NCBI GenBank assembly: GCA_021527695.1
Contig: JAKFAO010000008.1
Location: 806,001-870,000, forward strand
Reading direction: 5' to 3'
Origin: Naematelia aurantialba
Taxonomy: Eukaryota; Basidiomycota; Tremellomycetes; Tremellales; Naemateliaceae
DNA length: 64,000 bases
The notes beneath the pieces are model-generated. The model ran no database searches and was not told where the DNA came from. It worked only from the letters and a program-made list of their open reading frames with translations. Positions 24,667 through 36,434 of this stretch are shown piece by piece. Each line of letters starts with the position of its first letter. Position 1 is the stretch's first letter. A program made the position numbers and the translations under genes.

Positions 24667-25057
24667 ACAGGCAAGAGCGGAAGGGCCGCGTCGGGAGTGC
24701 CAGCTCAAACATGCAGTGTGACTGGACACGCCTCAAATTCACCAATACTATGACTTGACAGCCTACTTCTTTTCTAGGAACTTGTCTTTCGATGTATTCA
24801 TCTTTGAGGCCATGAGTATGTAAGTTTACTCTTTGTCGTTAGTGGCGATGATGCGCCTCATTCCGGGCTTTGCCTTTGCTGTCTCATATGTGAAAGGTTT
24901 CAACGGTCAAAGGTGGGAATGCTTCGGCTTCTTTGTGTATTTCTGCACTTGGCCAGTGCTTGTTGTTAACAGCCTTCCCCTCTAACCTTCAGTTCCCCTC
25001 TGCTCTTCAACACGGTAAGCCTATTCAGACCGCTAATACCATCAACTTGACAACAAC
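24667..25057. other. Spacer between tandem membrane-protein genes
   Basis: A 391-base spacer between the paired genes on the plus strand. It is expected to hold the end of copy A's transcript and copy B's promoter. No ORF or repeat is supported. Confidence 0.4.
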
Positions 25058-25775
25058 ATGTCATCTATTCCCGACACAATCCCACTGTTACCAGTAACAG
25101 ACCATTCCACGGTCCCCACGGAGGGAGGGGCACATGATTTAGAGGGCGGGGTTGAGGAAGGGGTCCATGATATACACACCGGGGTCGAGGGTCGGAGCTT
25201 TCAGTCTGATGGGTGAGTGGTCCCGTTCTGACCTTTGTTATGGGGAATTGTGAGCTATGTCCTGGCGTCGGGGCTCAAGTTCACCAGCCCGACATCGTGA
25301 ACGGCCAGGAAGGGCAAATCCTTGCACTGCTGACAGCGATGCTTTCAACAGTACACATCCTTCCGGTGCTTCGAGGACCGTGGGTTGTCGCCTCAACGGG
25401 TGTACTTTGGCCACACTCGCATTTGCAGGTGTGGGCGTCTATATGATTGCTGCGGGCCTCAAGAGTCTGGCTGACAATGGCTGGTACGAAGAGTCTCAGA
25501 TCGAGCACTGCGAAGACTACAAGAGATGCGACGCATGGTGTCAGGAAATGCACGACGTCCTGCCTCATAGAACAAAATATTTTGACTCGATGTGTGCGTC
25601 ATGGATCCGCAGTGAGGCAGACCCGAAATGCACGGAACCCCACACCATCACCTCAGCCTATGTCCGGCAACTCATGAGCTATGGGAATGTGACTCTTACA
25701 GACCTCACTGAACAGAGTGGCAAGAGGATGGTGACGAGCCCCGAACGCGCAAGCTCCATCATGGATTTGGATTGA
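25058..25775 (+). CDS. Small single-pass membrane protein with five-cysteine domain, tandem copy B
   Basis: Exon 1 (25058-25212) starts MSSIPDTIPLLPVTDHS, and the phase-2 intron 25213-25351 joins it to THPSGASRTVGCRLNG. A membrane segment (CTLATLAFAGVGVYMIAAG) follows. The outer part shows C-x5-C-x3-C-x17-C-x11-C and the block YVRQLMSYGNVTLTDLTEQ, closely matching copy A (GNVT[IL]xDLxxQ). The stop is at 25773-25775, giving about 192 residues. The cysteines after the membrane segment probably form disulfides outside the cytoplasm. The N-terminus is longer and more acidic than in copy A, so the cytoplasmic parts have diverged while the outer domain has been kept. The family and function are unknown to me. 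Confidence 0.68.
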
Positions 25776-26604
25776 CTTGGGAAACCAAGTCGGAGTTCAC
25801 CATGCATATGGAAATTTCATTTGTACAATGTCGTCGCGGTCCAGTGAGGTCTGAATTCTATGCACTGTGTATGAATTCTGCCGCCACCAACATCCTACTC
25901 TCCCGGTTGAATAGCTGGCCTGCGTGTGTTACTGCCCGTTGGCTCAGCGCTTGCTCGGCCTTCTACCCTGCCCCACTTCTGTCTCTTGGTAGGATATGTA
26001 AGGAGGAACCCAGGGACGTGTCGTCATACAGCTACGGTGGCGGCTTCCGTGGTATAGGACGACAGTGGTCAAGGTGCCGTGCGGTGCTGGTGGCCATAGG
26101 TCTGCTCCGCTTGGCACTTACCTGGTGCTTGCCTCGCCGTCCCATCTCAAAGGGTCGAGGGCCAAAACGGCAGTGCTTGATGACTGTGATCTGAAACATC
26201 CAGATGCGCACCAAAGAGAAGGCCATATTCGCCACTACAGTATCGTGTAGTCGAAGTGTTAAACCATGGGGAAGTTGAGATATGTGCGATGAAAGACTGT
26301 AAAGACTCGCAATCGAGAGGCAAATACTGTAGATCATGCTTCCGCTGCATAAAGCTGCTCTGCTTGGCCCCACGGAAGGCACTGCGTGATGAAGGTGGGC
26401 ATGCAGCTCTCGGTCAGTATATAGCTACCATGCCTGGGCCCGCAGCTTATCCTTCGTACACCAAACAGCAGAACCTACTCAAGCATGGCGCAGTGATCTC
26501 GTACACGCTTCCATACTGGGAAAGAACAAGACGCAGGAGGGGATACTTTGGCCGGCAATGGTGTATGAGGTCGGTCCATGTCGCTCTATAGAGCAAGTCC
26601 AATC
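25776..26604. other. Convergent intergenic stretch, nothing supported
   Basis: About 830 bases between the 3' end of copy B and the 3' end of the minus-strand SGD1-like gene. Short frames on both strands lack recognisable features. Confidence 0.4.
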
Positions 26605-29600
26605 TTATCCACTCAGCGTTCTCTGCAAGACCCCTACTCCCCAAGCGACCAGCTGCTGGGCCACGTTCCCTAGCTCCGCCACTTGCTCCTCCAGTCGCCG
26701 ATTGCCAGTACCCTGCAACAGGAATAACCATCCTTCCGCCAAGCCCGCCACTGTCAGGCTCTTGTGAGCCACCTCGTCCAGAGAATCTACGTCGGTGTCT
26801 TTCGGATATCTGAAGCTCTTTGGGATCGCGAACACGGGAGAGGCCGTTTGGGTGGATATGATGAGATGCGCGAGGAAAGTCTGCAAGAAGCTCCTGGTGT
26901 GTGATGAAAGCGTTGTCCACTCCACAGCCTGGCATAGTCAGCAGGGATCTGGGGACACTAGGAGCCGCTCACTTTGAACGCGGTAATGTCGAGACCGCCT
27001 CGGGCAATGACATACGCCAACGCGCGTGCGATGTTAGATCCCCGCCGGCGCACCTCCTTGTTGCCATTCTCGATTTCACGGAGAAAGTCCCACAGCGCAT
27101 ACTGTAGAGTGAAACGATGATCGTAGCTGCCTGCACACAGATGCTGCAGGATCAGAGTATAATAGGGATTATACGGTTGTTCCTACGATTTATCAGTGGA
27201 CATAAATCATGCACGATGAAAAGCTGACCAGTGATGCACTGTGCAGTGTGACGCGAACACACTCTCGCTGTTGGACCTCTGTAAGGCGGAGAGCCGCCAG
27301 CCGGTCGCACGCGTGAACATAATCCTATGTGATATCAGTCTCCAAAGGTCATTACCGTCGTAGACCCACCTCAGAAGTGGTGATCACTAAGAACACCGAC
27401 CGCCGCACGTCCGTATTCATGCCCTGCTTACGCGCTAGTTCCAGTAGAGCATCATCGTCATCCTCCTTGCGCTTTTTGGGTTTTTCGCTAACGGCTTCGC
27501 TATGAACTGTTCGTTGATGCTCGTTAAGGGGATCGCCCGACCAGCCTGCTCCTACAAGCCACCATTTGCCCTTCTTGTCCGCATCAAGCAAATCAGTTAG
27601 ACCGACTCTAAGAGGGTCCGTCGCCCTCACTGTCTCTATCAATTGTGGAACATGCAGCTTTCAAAGGCGACTTACATCGTCGTTTCCGTCCCAGACCTGA
27701 TAAGAACTTCTTCATCCTATTGGCTGCGTCGGGTCCGTCGGCGGATCCTCTTGCCTTCCCAGAGCGGAGATTGACAAGTGTTTCCACCATGAAGCGAGCT
27801 CGGGTAGTCATCTCCTTCTCCTTGCCCTTTGTTTTGTCTTGCAGCAGACCGACAATGTCTTTGAGACTACCCGGATCATCTGATCGAAGCTGCTGCCCAC
27901 AGCCTGAGTGTGATCAACTTCACTTCCTTGAAGCGCGCAGGGCTTACATTTGATGATCCGCAAGAGTCCCTCAACAGCCTGTTCACTCATGACGGCGCCG
28001 TCCTTGGCGCCAGCTGTCAGGAAACCTCGAATGAGATCATAAATGAGTCTCGAAGCGACGACGCCGGCATTGTATAGCTCCGAGATGAGCGTGAGCAGGT
28101 TGAGAGATTCCTTGGACGGATCTGCAGACTCGTAGATTGTGTCTTGCATGGCCGTTGCGAAAGCTGCAGGATCATTGATGAGGGACTGGTAGCGCAAGAC
28201 CAAGGTGTGAGTGAAGTGAGCACCTGCAGATCGGGCATTTTAGTCATGCTTCGCCCATATCCACCAACGCGAATGACATACCAAACTCCATTCCGACGAC
28301 ACGATGCAAGGCACCGACCAGAGTCGCGTACAACACGACAAAAGAATCGAGGAGATTGGCACGGGAGGAGACCATGGTTATGACAAGCGAAGTCAAAATG
28401 GTGGTGACGTCTGACATGCGTAAGCTTTAGAACTGTTTGGACGAGTTTATGAACCATTTCTGCTATGGTCTCGGTATAGTCCTTCTATCTCACTCAGGAT
28501 CGAATCGAGATTTGCCTCGCTCAGCCTGATTCGTCAGCACAACACACCTGTCGCGAATTGAGGCACGTACTTGTTAAGTAAACCTTGCGCTTTCCGCTCC
28601 AGCTTGATACGCTCTTGCTCTTTGGCCTTGTCCCCTTTAGCCTTATCGGCAAGCTGAGCTGCGCGCAGATGGGGCGGAATGTATGTTGTTGTGGAAGTGG
28701 TGACGTTGGATGACTCAGGGTCCGCAACGGTAGACTGTCCTATCGCCTCTTGGGAGATGCCTTCCTCGTCGACGAGCCGCTCGAGTTCTCCGCCAACTTT
28801 GTCGCCTGTCTCTTCTTCACCATCGCCACGGTCTGCCTGATCATCCGTTTCCGAACTCTCCGCTGGGACTTCGGAATCATCCTCCAGTGACTCATCTGAC
28901 AGTTCCTCGTCCTCTAAATCGTCCGACAGATCCCCTTCATCTGTATCGTCCGGCTCGACATCCTTCCCATTCAGACCACTTCCGCCTGGCCCAATGATAT
29001 CTGCGAAATCAAGCAGATCTGATCCCATCAGCTTAATTTATTCGAATGTCAAAGAAGACCTACCATCAAGACCATCCTCCAGGACGTCATTCCCACCCTT
29101 CTGGGATTCCTTCTTCAGCATGTACTCAAGCCACTCTATTTCCCCATCTTCGGCGTCCTCCCCGGCTTGCCCTGGAAGCGTGATCTCCTTCTTTTTCTTC
29201 GGTTTGGGCTCATCTTCAGAAGTTGAGGCAATGGCTGGACGCTTTCCCTTTGCCTTCTCACTCATAGGCGCCTTGGTTATTCGAAGAGTCCCTCCCTCAT
29301 TGCGCGCAGGGGCGGGCCGCTCATCCTCGTGCACGAACAAGGGTTTAGGAGGACGAGTTGCTGGGCCACGTTTGTCCTGTCTGGCAGCCTTGCGCTGGTC
29401 CTTCCTCGTCATATGCCCTCTTCCTCTTCCTTTAGTGGCTCCTGGATAGTGCATCAGGTCCTGAAAATCGGGACGAAGTCCTTGCTCACCGTACGCGGCA
29501 TCTACCTCAGCCATCAGAGTGGAAGGCAGCTGAGGACCACCTGGTCCCCGAAGACCGCCTCCCCTCGAGCCACCACGAATCCCGCCCCGTCCGCCCCTGC

Positions 29601-29649
29601 TTCCCCCTCTACTGTGAACACCGCCCCTTGAGCGCTGGAATGGCCCCAT
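26605..29649 (-). CDS. SGD1: Sgd1/NOM1-like nucleolar MIF4G/MA3 protein
   Basis: The start at 29649 begins MGPFQRSRGG, followed by a Gly/Arg-rich (RGG) stretch and then a basic segment (HMTRKDQRKAARQDKRG). A run of acidic residues (about 28,790-28,970) precedes TYIPPHLRAAQLADK and RKAQGLLNKLSEANLDS, the signature just before the MIF4G domain in Sgd1/NOM1. Exons down to about 27,600 carry helical MIF4G repeats (for example ASRLIYDLIRGFLTAG). The region from 27,420 down holds the MA3-like part, with the last exon ending VLQRTLSG. Sgd1/NOM1 acts in the nucleolus in small-subunit rRNA maturation. It shares a 220-base promoter region with the coiled-coil gene on the plus strand. Confidence 0.9.
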
Positions 29650-29869
29650 ATATGTATGCGAACCGCTGTCAATAAGACTGTGTGTAGTTATAGAGCTCTC
29701 CAGAACGACAACTTTTACAAGAGCGGCAAACCTCCACCTCAAAATCACGTGGTTTACACGTGCACCTGAAACGAACGCGTCTTTGCACTGTTTTGATGAG
29801 CCGCGAGTGTAGATGATCGATTGACAGCAGCGACGACCATCTCTACCCTCTCTGGATGGCACCTGCCAA
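29650..29869. promoter_or_regulatory. Shared promoter region, SGD1-like / She3-like genes
   Basis: Divergent starts at 29649 (minus) and 29870 (plus) are 220 bases apart. Both promoters must lie here. It contains an aaatcacgtgg E-box-like core (CACGTG) near 29,740-29,750. Confidence 0.5.
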
Positions 29870-31933
29870 ATGTCAGAAAGGCCAAGCTCTTCTAGTATAC
29901 CAGTGCTCAAGAACAAGCGAGCGTCTTTATCGCTGGCGACACCAGCTCTGCAGAGCTCGACCACTTCATCCAATGCCTCCGGAAGCCGCGCTGGCAGTCC
30001 ATTGACGCTTGCAAATCCGCCCAAGGGGAGACAGAGTCCTCTCGAGCTGGGCAGACGTAGGTCAATCCTACTTGGAGCAGCTTCTGGAGGCCGAAAAGCC
30101 AGTTTTTCAGAGACCAGTGACAATGATCCCAGTAAGTCTTTGAGGAGAAGTGCTGCGGATGCTGAGTGAATAGCCCATCTCAAGGCGCAAATTGCACTGC
30201 TGCAGACTAGTCTACATGGAGCCCATCAGAGGATCATGGAGCTCTCCGCAGGTGCCGGGCTCGATACCTCGCTATCGATATCGCCGGGCGGACTGTCGAA
30301 CGGAATGAGGGGCTCGCCGCTGCCTTGGACCCCGCTGAACGGCCCGATGCGCTTGCCGGATGTTGAGGGACCGTCACCGTTGCAGGGCCTGCTTGGGACG
30401 CCTCTGGAGGAAGATGTAGCTGGTGAGATGGAACTGCGAGATGCACCGAGCGTCGAAGGTCCGTTCTCAAGTGCACTGGTATGTGCTCATGCCTCAGCCC
30501 CGGGGGACGAAGCGAAGCCCCGGCTACCTCATTCCAGCGCGGAATATAATCTCAGAGGGCATGCCATTACGCCAGCTAAAGGTGATATGGGAGATAATGG
30601 CCAAGCACGCCTTGGTCTCAGCCGTAAGCCAAATGTCTCGCCTTGTTTGTTCCTCCCAGCTGACTTGGTTCTTCTGAACCAGGAATACCACATTCTGCCG
30701 TACCACTGGCCCTCTCCTTGCACCCTACACCTCCCCATGTCTCGTCCTATACCACACACGGCTCGCGCCCGACGAATTCGGATGGCTCTTCTCCCTCCAC
30801 CTCGACACACTTGCGCTCGCCATTCCTCGCCCCCGATTCACCCCGCTCGCCGTCACTGACCAATCTTGTCTCGGATGAAAAGCTCTCTCCAGGCTTGCGT
30901 AAAACCTCAGGCTCAAGTGCAGCCAGCACACGGGTGATCGATAATCTCCAGACAGAGCTCGTGAATACTAAAGGACACATGGAGAGGATCAAGCAGGAAG
31001 TGCTGAAGTCACGCAGAGTGATCGAGTCTGTAAGCTCTGAATTTGTGTAGGTGATTGGCAGAAGCTGACGATCTGGCTCTAGCTCACCCGTCAGACCGAG
31101 GATCTCAAGGAAACACGAGAGAGGATGCGGGTGGAATGCGAGGGCCTGAACAACGTGATTGCCCGAAAGGAGCGGCTGCTACAAGGTGAGCCGCGTCTTA
31201 TCTTCTGGCGCTGACATACTTAGAGGTCTTGGAGCGCGCACGGACGGCCGAGTCGGCGCTAGCAAGTCATCAAGCGAACAAGAAAGCCTTGGAACAGAGC
31301 ACGAAGAAGCAGCTTCAGGCCATGGCGGCGCAACTCTCCGATGCTCAGGCATCACAGGCTCGTTCCGAACGCGAAGAGCGAGCCCTGCGCGAAAGCGTTA
31401 AGAGTCTGCGGGATGTATGGACGCGAGAGGTCAGAGCTGTCAAGGAGGACGTCAGGAGAACAGAGGAAAGGGGGAGGAGTGAGCGAGAAGAAGCGGTGAG
31501 TCGAACGATCACAGCCCAGCTGATGAAGCCAGAGAATGAAACATCTCGCCCTGGTGAAGCTTGTCGAAGCACAGACGTATGGGCATTGCCAATTTGATTG
31601 TAGAAATACGCGGCTGATTGAACAGTGGAGAGCGGTCCAAAATTGCCAAATTGGCCGAGCAGGCCGTGGAGGGCAACGCTCTCGCCACCAAAGCGTTTCA
31701 AGATCAGATTGTTGAGCTTAGCCAGCAGGTGGAAAGGAGCAATGAAGATGCCAAACTTGCGCGGAACACCGCGAGGTAAGCATTAGTTCGGAATGTCAGC
31801 AATCAACTCATTTTCGTTCAGCGAGTTGGCAGAAGAGTTAGTGCGTCTTCGGAGGGTCATGAGGGGCCCACGAAGGCCGTCGTTAGAGAATCTAATACAG
31901 TTTGGAGAGCCGGCGGAGAAAGTGACAGCATGA
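29870..31933 (+). CDS. Ser-rich coiled-coil protein, She3-like (tentative)
   Basis: The start ATG at 29870 encodes MSERPSSSSIPVLKNKRAS, a Ser-rich basic N-terminus. The first intron joins DNDP to THLKAQIALLQTSL. A low-complexity region (about 30,240-30,880) is followed by an almost continuous coiled coil from NLQTELVNTKGHMERIKQ through TEDLKETRERMRVECEGL, LERARTAESALASHQ and REVRAVKEDVRRTEER to EELVRLRRVMRG. The stop is at 31931-31933. The arrangement resembles proteins given the SWI5-dependent HO expression 3 (She3) label in basidiomycetes; She3 links RNA cargo to type V myosin in yeast. Coiled coils give weak homology signals, so the name is tentative. Some internal exon borders (30,490-30,740) are unresolved. 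Confidence 0.62.
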
Positions 31934-32196
31934 GGTGGCAGCGCTGCGTCAGCGATACCCTGTTAGACATTCCCAGCATTCTATATCATTCTGTGACAGA
32001 ACAGTACCACCCGTCGTCTTGTAGCCATCCCATGCATTGCGTGCTGTCTTGACTATGGAGTCATGCCTCTGCTACGTCGTGGCCATCGCGACGAACGGGT
32101 AAGCCTCGAGATCCAATTGCATCGGTCGAACGAAACGCAGGAAGTGCACAGGGCGATGTTGCCGGGGTCCATGCAACGTTTTTACGATCTCGCGTC

Positions 32197-33401
32197 CTAG
32201 CCACGACGTTCTTGCTTGGCCGCTTTCTTCTGCTTGTCGGCTTTTGCTTTCGCCTGATCCGCACTAACCCACATATCAGTTCTCCTCGACCCGTGCGGGC
32301 TTATGCTGAGGTACGAGTGGGTAGACGACGTACCGCTGTTTCTCTAATGCAGCTTTATCGCGATCTCTGCGCTCTGCGGCCGCACGTTTCTGCGCTTCAC
32401 GCTGGACTTGGGTGAGGTAGACGGCTTTATCTTTATTGAGGTTTGGAGCGAGGAGGTCCACTGCTCGCCCTCAGCAAAGCTTCCTCTCAGACCAGAAGCA
32501 CTCGAGATGAGGAGGAGGATTGGGGAAGAGCAGGAAGGAGGAAGGAAGGAGGAAGAAGAAAGGAGGACAGAAGAAGACTGAGGTCCGAGGTGAAGAAAGG
32601 GCTATGGCACATCTGGCGGTGTCAACTCACCCTCCTTCGCCTTCTTGTGCTTCTTCTTCTTCCCGTCCAGCCGGATCGCAGCCTCAATCAGCCTCCTCCT
32701 CTCATCCGCCGCCTTCTCCTCCTCGGTCTTGCGCACCGACTCGCCCCGCGGCGGGGCGCCACCCAGCCGCTCTGCCTCTTCCTCTGCCGAGCCCTCTACG
32801 TATGCATATTGTCGCAGCAAGGCTTGACGCTGAGCACCAGCCAGCTCTTCGGGTGTCAAGGTCGCTAGGATATCTGTGGGTTTCGAGCCCCGTTCGTCCT
32901 CTGCTCACGTCCGGTCAGCACGGCAACTGGGAAAGTCCGATTCCCCAACCTATTGACAGAGAGGAAGAAGGGGTGAGGGGGGGAAGGGAGATGTTCTGGA
33001 AGCTGACCTGACGAGCTGTCGCTGTCTGCTGCTAGCATATCTTCCTCTTCGTGCTTGAGGCGCTCCCATTCGTCAATCGCTCTTCCGAGCGCATCATCGA
33101 CACCCTCAACAGGCAGCTCCCCCTGCCATAAGCTTCATAGTGAATCGGCATGAACGTACACCCTCAACGACGCCCTCGAGCATCCCGCGCGCTCCTTCCA
33201 CCTTTTCTTCCCGCTCTAAGCCTTCTTCTTCGATAAACCGGGACATGAACTCGACCTGGCTGGAGGTCAGTATAGCCCTCGTTTGGGGGGACAAAAAGAT
33301 GGACCAACGTCATCTTGAGGGACGGTCAAGCTTAGCGATGCAAGCTCAGCGGCCAAGAAGCGCTCGAGAGCTTGCGAAGATGATTCAGCTTCAGCAGACA
33401 T
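32197..33401 (-). CDS. CCDC43-like coiled-coil protein
   Basis: The start ATG at 33401 reads MSAEAESSSQALERFLAAEL. After an intron comes QVEFMSRFIEEEGLEREEKVEGARGML, the short helical domain seen at the start of CCDC43. The middle has AQRQALLRQYAYVE, matching the KxALLxQYA motif of that family. The C-terminal half is a strongly charged helix (DLLAPNLNKDKAVYLTQVQREAQKR, then RDRDKAALEKQR) ending KQERRG with TAG at 32197-32199. The order of all three blocks is the same as in animal CCDC43. The role of the family is poorly known. Short introns separate the blocks. Confidence 0.75.
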
Positions 33402-34237
33402 GCTGAGAGCAAGGTCTGACGGCCTGACAGAAGGGTGCAAAGGTGAAGGCGAGAAAGGCAGGTTGGGTGAGCAAGAGCTACAGATTGCAATAATAAGTTG
33501 GAAACGCGCAGCGTGGCGTTGGCCTTATGAACGATTGTGGGGTCTCGGCCTTGAAATCATACTTTTGTCCGCAATGTCTGCAGAAACTCGCAACACAGGT
33601 ATCAGGCGAGCTCGTATTGGCGGCAACGCAGACCAAGTCACTCTTGGTGACAGTCCTTTCTATCTCTATCTAGGAGCGGAGCAAGGAAGGATGGTCAGAG
33701 GGGGACGCATTACATTCCTCGAGAAGGCGCAGAAACAGGAGTCCACAGTCACACTTGACCAGCGAGACAGAAGAGAAATGCATACAGAGCTAAAGAGATG
33801 TCAAACAAGTCTTGGACCCCCTACCACGGAGACCCGGTATCCGAGTCTCGGTCGACGGTCCACCCAAAACCGGTTTGTGATCGTTCTCTTCTACAGATAT
33901 GACGGCTTGCACGACCACGGGAGTTGTCGCTCGACTCGCGGTCCTCCTCTGCGAGGGGAGGGGCGAGGAGGAAGAGGGATGTGCAAGTGCTTTTGAGTAG
34001 AATTGATTTGATTGCGTTGAAGAACAAGAGGTAACCAGAGGAAGATTTTTGGCTGCAGCCTCGTCGCCGCTCATACGTGGCAATAAATCACCGGCTCGTT
34101 CGATACTCCTAACCTGATATGCCATCTCTTCAGTTTGTTATCATCTAGTTCATGTCCATGCGAAGAGCCTGATCGCCATATCACAGGACCCGGGGGACCG
34201 CCTTCTGGCTCCTGATCCCCCGATGGTGGGCGTACGA
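33402..34237. other. Intergenic stretch with one doubtful ORF
   Basis: About 830 bases between two minus-strand genes. A plus-strand frame of 198 codons begins at 33400, overlapping the CCDC43-like start codon. It has no recognisable feature and is more likely chance. Confidence 0.4.
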
Positions 34238-36434
34238 CTATCTGAAAGGGGCAGGTCCAAGCCCCAGCGCTAAAGCGAGGTTCTCAACGGTCAAAGGCTC
34301 TGGCTGCTGATCTGTACCGATTTCCAAGCTTGAAATCTCGGCGCCTACCAACGTACTGCTACTACTGACTGGGGCAGTCGTGGGCGCATGCTCGCTGTCG
34401 GATGACGCTGATATGAGAGTCGTGCTTGTCGCGACGTCAGCCGAGCGTGTGCTCTCCTTGACAGGCATGACTGCTTCCGGCTGATCAAAGAACCACCATA
34501 TCTGGCTTTGGTAGTCCACGCCGCTCTTCTCCAGAAACGCGCTGTACTTGCCCTTCGGGTCGCCGTATGCCGCGGCCACCGCAGCCACGTGTGGTAGCAG
34601 CTCATTCGCATCCTCCGTCCCGGGATCCACTGCCATGGCGAAATTGACTGCATCACGTATTGTCGCGCCTTGCGAGGTGCGCACCGACCACAGGTCGATA
34701 CCTAGCGCCGCACCGAGCTTGGCATTCAGTATCATCGCTTCGAGGTTGGCGCACCGTGCGTGAAACGGTAAGAGCTGTGATGCTTCGTCAGGCTGTTCAC
34801 CGGTCTCCGCGATCTGGGCTTGGAACGGTCCGGCAAAGTACTGCTGGAGTACCGAGATGGCCACAGCGTCTTCGCCTTCGAGCATGTATAGTGTCGCACG
34901 CTGACTATAGACCGAGGCCACGTTGTCGCTGACATCCTATCAGCATTCCTGCTCTCATTCAAAATGCAAGAAGAAAATCTCTGACCCGAGTGAAACCGAT
35001 ACGTTCTGCTGTTGGGCGGTATCTTCCAACCAACCTCGATACTCCCGCGCCCATGGTCGCATTTCCTCCTCCACTCCGTTGCTGGTATTCGCCGCCTTGA
35101 GAATCTGGATGGCATTGACCACTTTGACCAAGGAACGGAACTCAACGAGGCCAGTTGATGTCCCCGTCTCATTTCCAGGACCACGAACGACCTGCGCGTA
35201 CGCTGCGCTGGGGTTGATGGCTGTCTTTGGGTCGACAAACATGGCCCGGATATACGAGACGGCATTGGTCGCATAGGACTCGGTGTTTGTGAATGCAAAC
35301 GCAAGGGCATTGAAGAGGGCAGCATCGGCCGAGGTGGACAGCGCGGTGTAGCCAGGCAGGCTGAGACTGTCGGGATTTATCGTTCCGGGCCGGACGACGT
35401 AGGTGCAGATGGTCCATGTTGCCTCTGGCGTGATGGGAGTCGTTGGGCTAGGTATACAGCTGGTCAACGCGGCTGGGTCTCGTGTCGCTGTGGGAGTGGC
35501 AGCATCCTGGACGGTTGTCGTCTTCTTCGCGGCGTTGTATGGGACGCCCCAAGGCTGAAAGTACACGGGACTCGAGTCGTCGTGGCCGTCGTCGTCGTTG
35601 TCATCCATGACGATTCCCGAAACCGACGTTGATGTTGACGTACTCATCGTAACCGCCGTACTCATAGTGGCATCAGTAGGAGTCGAGGTGGGCGAGTCAG
35701 GCGGTGCCGTCTCATCACTAAACATCTCTTCTGTGACAGTGGCATCCTTCGACGTCGGACCCGTCGCCGCCTCCATATCGAAACGGTTCAGCCATCCGGT
35801 TTTCTTATCCCATTCTCCTCGTTTCTCAGGTGCGACAGGCATGGTCGTAGTGGAAGCAGGTCCCGGCGTAGTTGCGGTGTCAGCTGAAGACACAGACGAG
35901 GGACACCAGTCGCACTCTGGCCAGTACTCTGGAGCCCACGAAAGGTAGTCGGCGGGATCGCCACTCGCAGCTAGCACATGGCCACTCCGTGCGCCTGGCG
36001 TCATCAGCGTCCGCCTGACCTGCGCTACCGCCTTTCGCAAACTCCACACCTGGAAGACCGACCACCTTGCCACGATGTTTGGGTACGTGATCTGAAGCAG
36101 GGTTGAAGGACCAAGGTTGACGGACAGAGGAAAGAGGAAAGTGGAAAGACTAACTCCATGGTCCGTCCCGAGCCAGGCGATCAGCAGCGTCGACGATAGC
36201 CTGTCTTGCCGCAGCACTTTCCGCCGTGTCCACCGAAGCGAACACATACGCTGGATTGACATAATCGTTCAACTGCGACGCACACACTGTGCCCATGATC
36301 AGCCTGCGAAACCCTTGAAAACTGTAAGAGCGGGGAGTTTCCGAAATGGAGGAGTTGGACTTGCCCTGTGCGGAGAAGGTGGATACCGCCACAATTGTCC
36401 AGACGAAGGCTAGCTTCGAGCGCGGTTTCCACAT
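34238..36434 (-). CDS. Secreted alginate-lyase-fold protein with altered active-site motif
   Basis: The start ATG at 36434 opens MWKPRSKLAFVWTIVAVSTFSA, a clear signal peptide. Family blocks follow: YVNPAYVF, then ASGDPADYLSWAPEYWPECDWC, then WTICTYVVRPGTINPDS, GLVEFRSLVKVVNAIQIL and the C-terminal AGPFQAQI / GEQPDE / PFHARCANLEAMILNAKLG region. These match fungal proteins of the alginate lyase superfamily ((alpha/alpha)n toroid). Two oddities are visible. A Thr/Ser/Asp-rich insert of about 140 residues separates the WCP and WTICTY blocks. Where relatives have an N-N-H-G motif this protein reads SDNVAS, so the catalytic His is missing. It is probably an extracellular or wall-associated binding protein rather than an active lyase. 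TAG is at 34238-34240. Confidence 0.75.

Noticed and set aside
29038..30183. Long minus-strand ORF extending upstream of the SGD1 start
   Set aside because: The part above 29649 is antisense to the She3-like exon; the conserved protein starts at the ATG at 29649.
33810..33860. tRNA-like GC-rich hairpins
   Set aside because: No T-arm GTTCRA consensus or acceptor pairing could be found; the same holds for other candidate spots in the window.
33400..33996. 198-codon plus-strand ORF starting at the CCDC43-like start codon
   Set aside because: No recognisable motif, low-complexity composition, and it overlaps the start codon of a well-supported minus-strand gene; likely chance.
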